Below, one piece after another: positions 8,804-16,761 of a stretch of 64,000 nucleotides of DNA (within the stretch, counting starts at the first letter, position 1; the number at the start of each line of letters is the position of its first letter). Source of the stretch: Actinomyces oris (GTDB lineage: Bacteria; Actinomycetota; Actinomycetes; Actinomycetales; Actinomycetaceae); the NCBI RefSeq assembly GCF_006546825.1, contig NZ_VICC01000008.1:1-64000 (forward strand), in the 5' to 3' direction. The notes beneath the pieces were generated by a model that saw only the letters and a program-made list of their open reading frames with translations, searched no databases and was not told the origin of the DNA. The translations under genes were made by a program, and so were the position numbers.

Positions 8804-9988
8804 TCAGATGAGGGTGAGCGCCTGGCGTGCGATGGCGAGCTCCTCGTTGGTGGGCACCACGAGCACGGTGACCTTCGAGTCCGGGGTGGAGATGACGCGC
8901 GGCTCGTCGGAGCGGGTCTCGTTGACCCCCTGGTCGATCTTGACACCCATGAAGCCCAGGCGCTCGCCGAGCTCACGGCGCAGGTTCGCGTCGTTCTCGC
9001 CGATACCGGCGGTGAAGGTCAGGGCGTCCAGGCCGCCCATGACGGCGGTGTAGGCGCCCACGTACTTCACGAGCCGGTGCAGGTAGATGTCCATGGCCTC
9101 GCGGGCCTCCTGCTCACCGGCGCCGATGCGCTTCCACACCTCGCGCATGTCGTTGTCCCCGGCCAGGCCCTTCATGCCCGAGCCGCGGTTGAACAGGTGG
9201 TCGATCTCGTCGATGGACATGCCGGCCACGCGTGCCAGGTGGAAGACGGCGGCCGGGTCGATGTCTCCGGTGCGCCCGCCCATGACCAGGCCCTCCAGCG
9301 GGGTCAGACCCATGGAGGTGTCCACGGCGTGCCCGGCCACGACCGCCGAGGCCGAGGCCCCGTTGCCCAGGTGCAGGACGACCTGCTTGAGGTCGTCGCG
9401 CCCCAGGAACTCGGAGACCGCCCCGGAGACGAACTGGTGGCTGGTGCCGTGAGCCCCGTAGCGGCGGATGGAGTAGGTGTCGGCGACCTCGCGGTCCAGG
9501 GCGTAGCGGGCGGCCTCCTCGGGCAGGTCCTGGAAGAAGGCGGTGTCGAAGACGGCCACGTGCGGCACGTCGGACAGGAGGCGGCGCCCCACCTCGATGC
9601 CCTTGAGGTGGGCGGGGTTGTGCAGCGGGCCCAGCGGCACGAGCTGCTCGATCCGGGCCACGACGTCGTCGTCGATGAGAGCCGGGCCGGAGAAGTAGCG
9701 CCCGCCCTGGACGACCCGGTGGCCCACGGCCACGATGTGGGCGTCGGCCAGCGAGGGGCCCTGCTCCTCGAACAGGCGCAGCACCTCGGACAGGCCGAAG
9801 CCGTGGTCGGGGACCGGCTCGGTGATCTCGGTGCGCTCCTCGCCGTGCTTGTGGGTGATGGCGCCGGTCTCCTCACCGATGCGCTCCACCAGGCCCGAGG
9901 CGAGCGAGGCGCCCGAGTCGGGGTCGACCAGCTGGTACTTGATGGAGGAGGAGCCGGAGTTGATAACGAGGACGGTGCGCTGAGTCAC
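8804..9988 (-). CDS. ackA: Acetate kinase
   Basis: A 394-aa enzyme of normal family length that interconverts acetyl phosphate + ADP and acetate + ATP in the cytoplasm. The N-terminal motif VLVINSGSSSIKYQL and the second ASKHA signature TPLEGLVMGGRTGDIDP are clear, as are GHRVVQGG and FTAGIGEND. The GTG start has GAAAGG about 8 nt upstream. It lies 117 bp downstream of pta in the same direction, the usual pairing for the acetate branch of mixed-acid fermentation. A hairpin in the gap means ackA may be partly uncoupled from pta. Confidence 0.97.
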   Translation of the reverse strand: MTQRTVLVINSGSSSIKYQLVDPDSGASLASGLVERIGEETGAITHKHGEERTEITEPVPDHGFGLSEVLRLFEEQGPSLADAHIVAVGHRVVQGGRYFSGPALIDDDVVARIEQLVPLGPLHNPAHLKGIEVGRRLLSDVPHVAVFDTAFFQDLPEEAARYALDREVADTYSIRRYGAHGTSHQFVSGAVSEFLGRDDLKQVVLHLGNGASASAVVAGHAVDTSMGLTPLEGLVMGGRTGDIDPAAVFHLARVAGMSIDEIDHLFNRGSGMKGLAGDNDMREVWKRIGAGEQEAREAMDIYLHRLVKYVGAYTAVMGGLDALTFTAGIGENDANLRRELGERLGFMGVKIDQGVNETRSDEPRVISTPDSKVTVLVVPTNEELAIARQALTLI

Positions 9989-10061
9989 GGGGTGCCTTTC
10001 AAGAACGGTCGGGGATGAACGCGGGGATGACTGGATGACTGATGCGGGTCCCGGGTGGGCC

Positions 10062-10100
10062 TCAGCGGCGTGGAACCGGGACCCGGCCCCACGCCGCTGA
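10062..10100 (-). terminator. Hairpin between pta and ackA
   Basis: Perfect 12-bp arms (TCAGCGGCGTGG at 10062, its complement ending at 10100) with a 15-nt loop start 5 bp past the pta stop codon. No T-tract follows. It could terminate pta, attenuate read-through into ackA, or stabilise the pta 3' end. Confidence 0.6.
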
Positions 10101-10105
10101 AGGGC

Positions 10106-12160
10106 TCAGCCCTGGGCCTGGACGGCGGTGATGGCGACGGTGTTGATGATGTCCTCCACCAGGGCGCCGCGCGAGAGGTCGTTGACCGGCTTGTTGAGGC
10201 CCTGTAGGACTGGGCCGATGGCGATGGCGCCCGAGGAGCGCTGGACCGCCTTGTAGCCGATGTTGCCGCTGGACAGGTCCGGGAAGATGAAGACGTTGGC
10301 CCGCCCGGCCACGAGCGAGTCCGGGGCCTTCTTGGCGGCCACGGTCGGGTCGATGGCGGCGTCGTACTGGATGGGGCCCTCGACGGCGAGGTCGGGCTCC
10401 TTGGCCCGCACCAGCTCGGTGGCCTCACGAACCTTGTCCACGTCCGCGCCCTTGCCGGAGGTCCCGGTGGAGAAGGACAGCATCGCCACGCGCGGCTCGA
10501 CGCCGAACTGGCGGGCGGTGGCGGCCGAGGAGATGGCGATGTCGGCCAGCTCGGCGGCGTTGGGCTCGGGGTTGACGGCGCAGTCGCCGTAGACGAGCAC
10601 CCGGTCCTGCAGGAGCATGAGGAAGACCGAGGAGACGATGGAGGTCCCCGGCTTGGTCTTGATGATCTGGAAGGAGGGGACGATCGTGTGGGCGGTGGTG
10701 TGGGCGGCGCCCGAGACCATGCCGTCGGCGTCTCCCATGTGGACCATCATCGTGCCGAAGTAGGACACGTCCTGGACCTTCTCGCGGGCCTGCTCGAGGG
10801 TGACGCCCTTCTTGGCGCGCAGGCGGGCGAACTCCTCGGCGTACTTCTCCAGCAGCTCGGGGTCGTTGGTGGCGACGACTCGGGCGGCGGCGATGTCCAG
10901 GCCCAGCTCGGTGGCGCGGGCCCGCACCGTGGTCTCGTCACCCAGCAGCACCAGGTCGGCGATGCCGCGGCGCAGGATGGCGTCGGCGGCGCGCAGGACC
11001 CGGTCGTCGTCGGGCTCGGGCAGGACGATGGTCTTGCGGTTGGTGCGCGAGCGCTCCACCAGCTCGGCCTGGAACATGATGGGGGTGACGACTTCGGAGG
11101 GCTCGACCTCCAGGGCCGACAGGAGGGCCTCGACGTCGGCCTCCTGCTCGAAGGTGGTCACGGCGACGTCGATCTTGCGCTCGGAGCCGTGGGCGAGCAG
11201 GCCCTGCAGGGAGCCGGCTGCGGAGGCGGCGGCGAAGGTGTCCAGCGGGGAGGTGATGACCGGGATGTTGACGTCAAGCCCCTCCAGGAGGCGCAGCGCG
11301 TGGGGCGCCACCTCGAAGCCGCCGTTGAGGATGAGACCCGACAGGATCGGGAAGCTCGATGATGCCTGGGCCGCCATGAGGGAGATGAGCATGGCGGAGC
11401 GGTCGGCCGGGACGATGGCGAGCTGTCCCGCGGTCAGGCGCTCCAGGACGTGGGAGACGTCCATGGCGCACACGAGGACGGACTCGGCCTCGCGGTCGAG
11501 GAGTGTCTCGTCACCGGCGATGAGGGTGCCCTCGACGGCGTCGAGCACCTCGCGCACCACCGGAGCCGCCAGCAGTGGCACCTCGGGCAGCGTGGTGGAG
11601 GTGATGCCCTCGATGGCGGTCAGTGCCTCGCCGACGGCCTGGCGGGTCTCGGGCAGGCACTTGTTGGCCACGACCGCGACGGTGCGGGCGTGGTTGTCGG
11701 CGATCTCGGCCATGGAGACCTCCACGGAGGCGACGACGTCCTCCACGTCATTCTGCCCGGAGACCACCAGCAGCACCGGGACGCCGATGTTGGCGGCCAC
11801 CCGGGCGTTGAGGGCCAGCTCGGGGTTGCCGGCGACGTCGGTGAAGTCCGAGCCGTCGATGATGACGACGTCGTGCTCGCGCGCCATGGCCCGGTAGGCG
11901 TCGACGATGCGTGCCAGGGCCTCCTCGGGGTCGGCGTGGAACTCGTCCCAGGTCGCGCCGACGCACTGCTCGGGGGGAGTGGTGGAGCCGGCACGGTTCA
12001 GCAGGAGGCTGAGGAAGGCATCGCCCTCACGGCTCTCCACAAAGGGGCGGAAGACGCCGACCTTGGCGACCACCTTGGTCAGACAGGAGACCAGCCCGAG
12101 GGCCACCGTTGACTTCCCGGTTCCGGCGTTGGGTGAGGCGATGTAGATACTGCGCGCCAC
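10106..12160 (-). CDS. pta: Phosphate acetyltransferase (long form)
   Basis: A 684-aa enzyme converting acetyl-CoA + phosphate to acetyl phosphate. It has the three-part long-form architecture: an N-terminal P-loop (ASPNAGTGKST, residues 9-18) related to dethiobiotin synthetase, a central DRTGG domain, and the catalytic PTA domain from about residue 360 (KTIVLPEPDDDRVLRAA, GMVSGAAHTTAHT, SSVFLMLLQ). The start is GTG with AAGGAC upstream. Long forms usually carry the N-terminal domains for allosteric control. With ackA it forms the acetate/ATP branch. Confidence 0.96.
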   Translation of the reverse strand: MARSIYIASPNAGTGKSTVALGLVSCLTKVVAKVGVFRPFVESREGDAFLSLLLNRAGSTTPPEQCVGATWDEFHADPEEALARIVDAYRAMAREHDVVIIDGSDFTDVAGNPELALNARVAANIGVPVLLVVSGQNDVEDVVASVEVSMAEIADNHARTVAVVANKCLPETRQAVGEALTAIEGITSTTLPEVPLLAAPVVREVLDAVEGTLIAGDETLLDREAESVLVCAMDVSHVLERLTAGQLAIVPADRSAMLISLMAAQASSSFPILSGLILNGGFEVAPHALRLLEGLDVNIPVITSPLDTFAAASAAGSLQGLLAHGSERKIDVAVTTFEQEADVEALLSALEVEPSEVVTPIMFQAELVERSRTNRKTIVLPEPDDDRVLRAADAILRRGIADLVLLGDETTVRARATELGLDIAAARVVATNDPELLEKYAEEFARLRAKKGVTLEQAREKVQDVSYFGTMMVHMGDADGMVSGAAHTTAHTIVPSFQIIKTKPGTSIVSSVFLMLLQDRVLVYGDCAVNPEPNAAELADIAISSAATARQFGVEPRVAMLSFSTGTSGKGADVDKVREATELVRAKEPDLAVEGPIQYDAAIDPTVAAKKAPDSLVAGRANVFIFPDLSSGNIGYKAVQRSSGAIAIGPVLQGLNKPVNDLSRGALVEDIINTVAITAVQAQG

Positions 12161-12333
12161 GTTAGGTCCTTCTCGCGTTGTCTTGGAGTCAGGGGCGCCG
12201 GCTCATTCCGGTGCCGTACGGGTCCGATTGTGCCCCCACCTGCGGGTCGTCTGCGACCAAAGGCCCGATCTCCGCCCGTCTTGTGATGTGGGAACGGGCA
12301 CATACTCAGGTGCCGGCATAGGTGTCATAGGTG

Positions 12334-13392
12334 CTAGTCCGCCCGAGTGGTCGGCCGGTGGCCGGGTGTGGAGGGGATCGCAGTTCGCCCGGTCCCGGGG
12401 TCGACGTTCACTGCGATGCTCACCGCGACGTCGTCGGGGGACTGCCCCGGGGCGAGTCCTTCTCCGTGAGCGACCCAGACCGTGTAGGTCGACGACGGGT
12501 CGCCCGGCTGAGGAAGGAACAGAGCGACCGCCTGTCCGCCGCCGGCCTCCTGCGCGGCGGCGACGGCGCGATGCGGCCCGATGTCCTGAGCCTGGCCCGT
12601 GCTGGTCGGTCCCGCCGGGGACTGGTATCCGGTCATGGAGACCGGTGCGGCCGGCTGGGTGGGGCGGATGCTGAACGCACTGGCGTAGTAGCCCCACAGG
12701 AACAGCAGGGGAAGGAGGACCAGCCCGGCCGCCTTGAGCAGATCGGTGTCCCGGGACAGGCGCTGGGTGCGCCAGCGGGCTGACAGGGCGGTGCGTCGAT
12801 AGCGCTGCAGCGGCCACCACGTGCGCAGCCCACTGACGGTCAGGACCGCGAGCACCACGCCCAGGGTGGCCACGACCAGCCCCCCGACGGTCAGGCCCCG
12901 GTGGCCGTCGCGCCAACCGGTGTGGGGGATCTCCTGGGACATCCAGCTCACGTGGCCGGGCCCTTGGCAGGTCAGCAGGCAGCGGTGCAGGTTGTCCAGG
13001 ACGGAGACCCAGGTCGGGGTCGTCGAGGCACTGCTGGTCTCGTGCCCGGTGGAGGGATCAACGGCGTAGGTGGCCTGCTCGGTCCGCACCTCGACGACGT
13101 CGGTGTTCCACGTCGCCGACAGGACGGGCTCGTCGGGGTGGGCGTTCTTGATCGTCTCGACCGCCTGAGGCAAGGAGACCTGACTGGGGCTGGCGTCGCG
13201 GGTGGAGGCGGTCGGGTTCAATGAGCGCAGGATCTCCCCCTGGTGGGGCAGGAGCATGCCGCTGAGAGTGATGATGAGCATCCCGAGGCCGGCCGCCGCC
13301 GACAGCCAGCGGCGCACGAGGGCCATCGCCCGGCAGGTGCGGGAGGGAGGGGAGGGGAGGGGAGTGGCCGGGGGCTCCATGGCAGTCTTCAT
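12334..13392 (-). CDS. PepSY-associated transmembrane protein, short
   Basis: A 352-aa protein with an N-terminal membrane helix (residues 27-50), a periplasmic-type domain with PepSY character (LPQAVETIKNAHPDEP), then helices near 170-195 and 225-245 and an outer domain. Motifs DNLHR, GHRGLTVGG and SGLRTWWPLQRYRR match PepSY_TM proteins, often linked to iron uptake. Usual members run to about 450 residues and have a final helix; here the C-terminus ends in a polar tail without one, so it may be C-terminally reduced. Its start lies 9 bp after the stop of the upstream small membrane gene, implying coupling. The substrate is unknown. Confidence 0.68.
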   Translation of the reverse strand: MKTAMEPPATPLPSPPSRTCRAMALVRRWLSAAAGLGMLIITLSGMLLPHQGEILRSLNPTASTRDASPSQVSLPQAVETIKNAHPDEPVLSATWNTDVVEVRTEQATYAVDPSTGHETSSASTTPTWVSVLDNLHRCLLTCQGPGHVSWMSQEIPHTGWRDGHRGLTVGGLVVATLGVVLAVLTVSGLRTWWPLQRYRRTALSARWRTQRLSRDTDLLKAAGLVLLPLLFLWGYYASAFSIRPTQPAAPVSMTGYQSPAGPTSTGQAQDIGPHRAVAAAQEAGGGQAVALFLPQPGDPSSTYTVWVAHGEGLAPGQSPDDVAVSIAVNVDPGTGRTAIPSTPGHRPTTRAD

Positions 13393-13401
13393 CGGGGAGG
13401 G

Positions 13402-13803
13402 CTAGGACCCCGCGGGGGTCAGTAGAGCGGCCACTGCGCACAGACAGACGAGGACCGCAATGAGGGCGTAGACGCAGTAGCCGCGCTCGCGGCGCCGCCA
13501 CAGCGAGCGTGCGCCACTGACGCTGACGGCGGCGCCGGCGACCTGGATGACCAGAGCGGCGCCGATGGCCAGGGGGCCGGCGGCGCCGATGACGGGGGCC
13601 AGGGCGTAGACGATGACGCATCTGAGGCCCGAGGCCCACAGTCCCAGCATGACGGCGTGGACATCGGCGCTGACCATGAGGGGGGCCATCGCCCCGTCCT
13701 GGGTGTCGGGGGAGGCGGCCGGGGGCGCGACAGCGTCGACGTCGTCGCCGGCCACCTCGCCGGGCGAAACGTCAACATAATCAATACTGGCCGTACTCTT
13801 CAT
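13402..13803 (-). CDS. Small three-helix membrane protein
   Basis: A 133-aa protein from the ATG at 13803 (a TTG at 13842 gives 146 residues but is less likely). The first 40 residues are acidic and Pro/Ala-rich. Three hydrophobic helices follow, roughly residues 48-68, 72-93 and 107-128, separated by RSLWRRRERGY, which suggests the cytoplasmic loop. It immediately precedes the PepSY gene (9 bp), so it is probably its functional partner. The family is not recognised. The upstream sequence is noticeably AT-rich compared with its surroundings, as for a promoter. Confidence 0.55.
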   Translation of the reverse strand: MKSTASIDYVDVSPGEVAGDDVDAVAPPAASPDTQDGAMAPLMVSADVHAVMLGLWASGLRCVIVYALAPVIGAAGPLAIGAALVIQVAGAAVSVSGARSLWRRRERGYCVYALIAVLVCLCAVAALLTPAGS

Positions 13804-13981
13804 ACTGATGAATACGGTAACGGTCAGGATAAATCGCGTCAACGCTCCGCCATGGGGTGGCGATGTGATGTCAGACAGGCATGTTTGAGGGAAATAACCG
13901 CTGGTGGGGGCCTGTTTTGTGGGCCGGAGAAATAGGGGCTGCTCGGCTGTGTGCTGGACGTGGCCCGGCAGCCGGACCGGG

Positions 13982-14755
13982 CTAGCGCAGCAGGGGTAGT
14001 GCGGAGATGACGGTCAGGATGACGATGATCGGCTCGAAGACCCGCTGATCCATGTGCTCGGCGAGGCGTCGACCGGCCAGGGCTGAGGCGATGACGACCG
14101 GTGCGGCGATCGCCGCCAGCGACAGGGTCGTGGGGTTGACCAGGCCGGCTGAGACGGAGAAGGGCAGCTTGACCAGGTTGACCAGGAAGAAGAACCAGGC
14201 CGTTGTCCCCAGGAAGGCCTTGACCGGATAGCGGCAGGCCAGGAAGTACATGGAAGTCACCGGTCCGCCGGCGTTGGCGACCATCGTGGTGAAGCCGGCC
14301 AGGCTGCCGTAGACCAGTCGGGCCAAGCGGCTGCCGGCCGGGGTTGGGAGGACGGCCTCAGGTGCGTCGTCGGACCTGTTCCTGGTGGCCGAGCGGCGCT
14401 GGTACAGCGTGACGGCGACCAGGATCAGCAGGATGGCGCCGATGAGGCGGCGAGTGGAGTCGTTGGAGGCCAGGTGCAGGAACAGGGCGCCGGCGCCGAC
14501 GCCGGCCAAGACCGCCGGGACGAGCCTGCGCAGCATACGGAAGTCCGCGTCGCCGCGATAGCTCCATACTGCCAGCAGGTCGCCGGTCATGAGCATGAGC
14601 AGGATCGCGCCGGTGGACTCCTTGGCGGGCAGCGCCGCGGTGCACAGGGCCACGGCGATGGTGGCAGCCCCGGGCAGGGCGGTCTTGGCGATACCGCACA
14701 GGGCCGCCACGACCACGAGCAGGATCCAGGCGGTGGTGGTCAAGGTGGGGAGCAC
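13982..14755 (-). CDS. TauE/SafE-family membrane protein
   Basis: A 257-aa protein with about eight hydrophobic helices. The N-terminal half has GIAKTALPGAATIAVALC and the C-terminal half GFTTMVANAGGPVTSMYFL, the repeated signature of TauE/SafE (DUF81) proteins, thought to export sulfite, sulfoacetate or related anions. I prefer the GTG at 14755 with GAGAGG 5 nt upstream over the ATGs at 14815-14821, because an inositol-type operator (14799-14810) and a TATGAT -10 (14813-14818) would otherwise fall inside the coding region. The operator links it to the inositol regulon. The substrate is unknown. Confidence 0.75.
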   Translation of the reverse strand: MLPTLTTTAWILLVVVAALCGIAKTALPGAATIAVALCTAALPAKESTGAILLMLMTGDLLAVWSYRGDADFRMLRRLVPAVLAGVGAGALFLHLASNDSTRRLIGAILLILVAVTLYQRRSATRNRSDDAPEAVLPTPAGSRLARLVYGSLAGFTTMVANAGGPVTSMYFLACRYPVKAFLGTTAWFFFLVNLVKLPFSVSAGLVNPTTLSLAAIAAPVVIASALAGRRLAEHMDQRVFEPIIVILTVISALPLLR

Positions 14756-14798
14756 GGGACCTCTCAGCGGTGAGAAGAGTCGGAGTCTGGTCTGAACT

Positions 14799-14810
14799 TT
14801 GTCCGGACTA
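14799..14810 (-). promoter_or_regulatory. IolR-type operator upstream of TauE gene
   Basis: TTGTCCGGACTA, 11 of 12 matches to the TTGTC-N2-GACAA palindrome. On the minus strand it lies just downstream of a TATGAT -10 (14813-14818), so a repressor here would cover the predicted transcript start. Confidence 0.5.
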
Positions 14811-14887
14811 ATCATAGCCATCGACGGCGAGGGCCGGTGGGGTCCTCGCCGTCGACGGTGGCCTGCGCGAGCGGTGCCGGGGCTGCG

Positions 14888-15361
14888 TTAATGGGGTGCC
14901 GCAGCGGTGCGCCGCAGCGTGGCGATCCCGGAGACACCCAGGAAGATGAGTGCCGTTGCGGGCAGGGTTGCACTGAGCAGGTGGTCCCAAAGAGTAGTGC
15001 GCTGGGTCGTCAGTCCGATCCCATGAAGCAGACCGAGAGCGGCTGCTCCTGCGCCGATCGAGAGGATCGAGACCGCGGCTCGCAGCGCTCGTCTGGCAGC
15101 CGGCCAGGGGGTGATGAGCTGCAGCGGGGGCAGGGCCGCCCAGGCCGTGATCCCGGTGATGCCGCAGACAAGTGCGCTCGAGGCGGGTGAGACGTCATGG
15201 AGGAGGTGGTCAATCATCCCCTGGACCGCGACGAACCAGAAGAGGGCGCAGTAGGCGACCAGCAGGGCGTCGCTCCAGGTGAGGCGGTGATCCGTGCGCT
15301 CCCAGCGGCGGACATCGGAGAAGAACCCACTCACTGTGCCTGATACCTGCATCGAGGACAT
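14888..15361 (-). CDS. Four-helix membrane protein, unknown
   Basis: A 157-aa protein starting at the ATG preceded by GGGGGAAGG at good spacing; longer frames lack a ribosome site. About four hydrophobic helices (residues 31-52, 60-78, 88-112, 122-142) with short loops. The motif LHGIGLTTQRTTLWDHLLS precedes the last helix. I do not recognise the family. It stands alone upstream of the TauE gene (gap of about 130 bp), so whether they share a transcript is uncertain given the operator and -10 between them. Confidence 0.55.
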   Translation of the reverse strand: MSSMQVSGTVSGFFSDVRRWERTDHRLTWSDALLVAYCALFWFVAVQGMIDHLLHDVSPASSALVCGITGITAWAALPPLQLITPWPAARRALRAAVSILSIGAGAAALGLLHGIGLTTQRTTLWDHLLSATLPATALIFLGVSGIATLRRTAAAPH

Positions 15362-15505
15362 GACCTTCCCCCTGTGCGTCATCGCGGTCAAGAGTGCCCT
15401 TTCCAGAATAAACCCGCCGGTGCGCATGAGCGAAGGGTGATGGTCGTCGGGCCCCAGCGGGGCGGGCGGCTCGCCCCGGCGTGCTCCTCAATGGCCCGGG
15501 AACGA

Positions 15506-15539
15506 CGACGCTCCCGACCATCACTGGTCGGGAGCGTCG
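15506..15539 (-). terminator. Terminator hairpin after iolE
   Basis: Perfect 15-bp arms (15506-15520 and 15525-15539) around a TCAC tetraloop, about 60 bp beyond the iolE stop. It probably ends the dehydrogenase-transporter-iolE transcript. No plus-strand gene ends here. Confidence 0.8.
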
Positions 15540-15601
15540 AGGTGAGGCGTCAGCCGGTGGGGTCCGCACGGAGGGGGAGTCCGCACGAACCTCGCGACGT
15601 C

Positions 15602-16528
15602 TCAGGCCTTGAAGAGGGTTCCCTCAAGGTAGGCGCGCGCCTTGCGGGCGTACTCCAGGGGGTTGGCGATGGCCGGGTCCTGCTCGGCCTCTACCAGGAT
15701 CCACTCGGAGTAGCCGTGGTCCACGAGGAACTTGTAGGGGACGGTGAAGTCGATCGTGCCGTCACCGGGGACGGTGAACATGCCGGCCAGGAAGGAGTCG
15801 AGGAAGGAGCGCTCGGCGGCCTTGGACTCCGCCATCTTCTCGGGGCGCACGTCCTTGAAGTGGACGTGCTTGACGCGGTCGATGGTGGCCTCCAGCAGGC
15901 CCATGACGTCGCCGTCGCCCACGTAGGCGTGGCCGGTGTCGAACAGGAGGGAGACCTTGGCCGGGTCGGTCAGCTCCATGAGGCGGATGGTCTCCTCCTT
16001 GGTCTGGATGACCGTGCCCAGGTGGTGGTGGTAGACGAGCTCCAGGCCGTGGGCGTGGGCGACGTCGCCCAGACGGTTGAGGCCCTCGGCCAGCACCGGC
16101 CACTGCTCCTCGGTGAGCACCGGCTTGTTGGTGAAGATGCAGACGTCGCGGATGCCCTGGACCGAGCCGGTCTGCTCGGAGGCGACGACGCGGGTGGCGC
16201 CCAGGTACTCCAGGTAGGCGCAGGTGGCCTCGAAGTCGGGGATGACGGCCTCGACGCCGTCGCGCAGGATGAAGGAGGAGAACCACTGGGCGACGATCTT
16301 GATGCCGCGGGCCTCGGCGGAGGCCTTGACCTCCTCCTTGGGCGGGAAGAAGCCGGCGCACTCGGTGCCCGCGTAGCCGGTGTCGGCCAGGTCCAGGAGC
16401 ATGTCCTCCAGGGTGTTGAAGGCGCCGACCTCGGGGATGTCGTCATTGCGCCAGGTGATCGGGTGCATGCCCCAGGAGATGCCGTGGGGGTCGGAGATGG
16501 CGGTTGCAGGGTCGAGGGTGAAGGACAT
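15602..16528 (-). CDS. iolE: Inosose dehydratase
   Basis: A 308-aa TIM-barrel protein of the sugar phosphate isomerase/epimerase family, close to the length of known IolE. It dehydrates scyllo-inosose to the trihydroxycyclohexanedione used by IolD. Motifs that match the family and hold metal ligands: EQTGSVQG, YHHHLGT, FDTGHAYVGDGD, HFKDVRPE and EAEQDP. The N-terminal GISWGMHPITWRNDD is typical. The start ATG has GGAGC 7 nt upstream; the longer frame is spurious. It has its own promoter with an operator (16689-16717), although the transporter gene lies upstream on the same strand. Confidence 0.92.
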   Translation of the reverse strand: MSFTLDPATAISDPHGISWGMHPITWRNDDIPEVGAFNTLEDMLLDLADTGYAGTECAGFFPPKEEVKASAEARGIKIVAQWFSSFILRDGVEAVIPDFEATCAYLEYLGATRVVASEQTGSVQGIRDVCIFTNKPVLTEEQWPVLAEGLNRLGDVAHAHGLELVYHHHLGTVIQTKEETIRLMELTDPAKVSLLFDTGHAYVGDGDVMGLLEATIDRVKHVHFKDVRPEKMAESKAAERSFLDSFLAGMFTVPGDGTIDFTVPYKFLVDHGYSEWILVEAEQDPAIANPLEYARKARAYLEGTLFKA

Positions 16529-16688
16529 CGTTGCTCCGTGTTCTCGCTCGGGTGGTGATGGGCGGTGGTTAATAGGTGGGTGGCGGTGACGCGCGGGCGG
16601 CTGCTGCGCCGTCGGCTCGGGGCCGCCAGTAGTGCGCTCCCGGGAGGAGGGTGCCGGTGTCGGTGCCGGGCGGTGGGCCCGTGCCTCG

Positions 16689-16717
16689 AACCTAGCAACA
16701 GGACTTTGTCCTGACAA
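16689..16717 (-). promoter_or_regulatory. iolE promoter with embedded operator
   Basis: Minus-strand -35 TTGTCA (16712-16717), 17-bp spacer, -10 TAGGTT (16689-16694). The palindrome TTGTCCTGACAA (16706-16717) contains the whole -35 box, so binding would block RNA polymerase. The leader to the iolE ATG would be about 155 nt. Confidence 0.65.
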
Positions 16718-16761
16718 GCCCTTTTCGGGTCCTCCCGGGAGCGCGTGTGCTGGGGGCGGGG

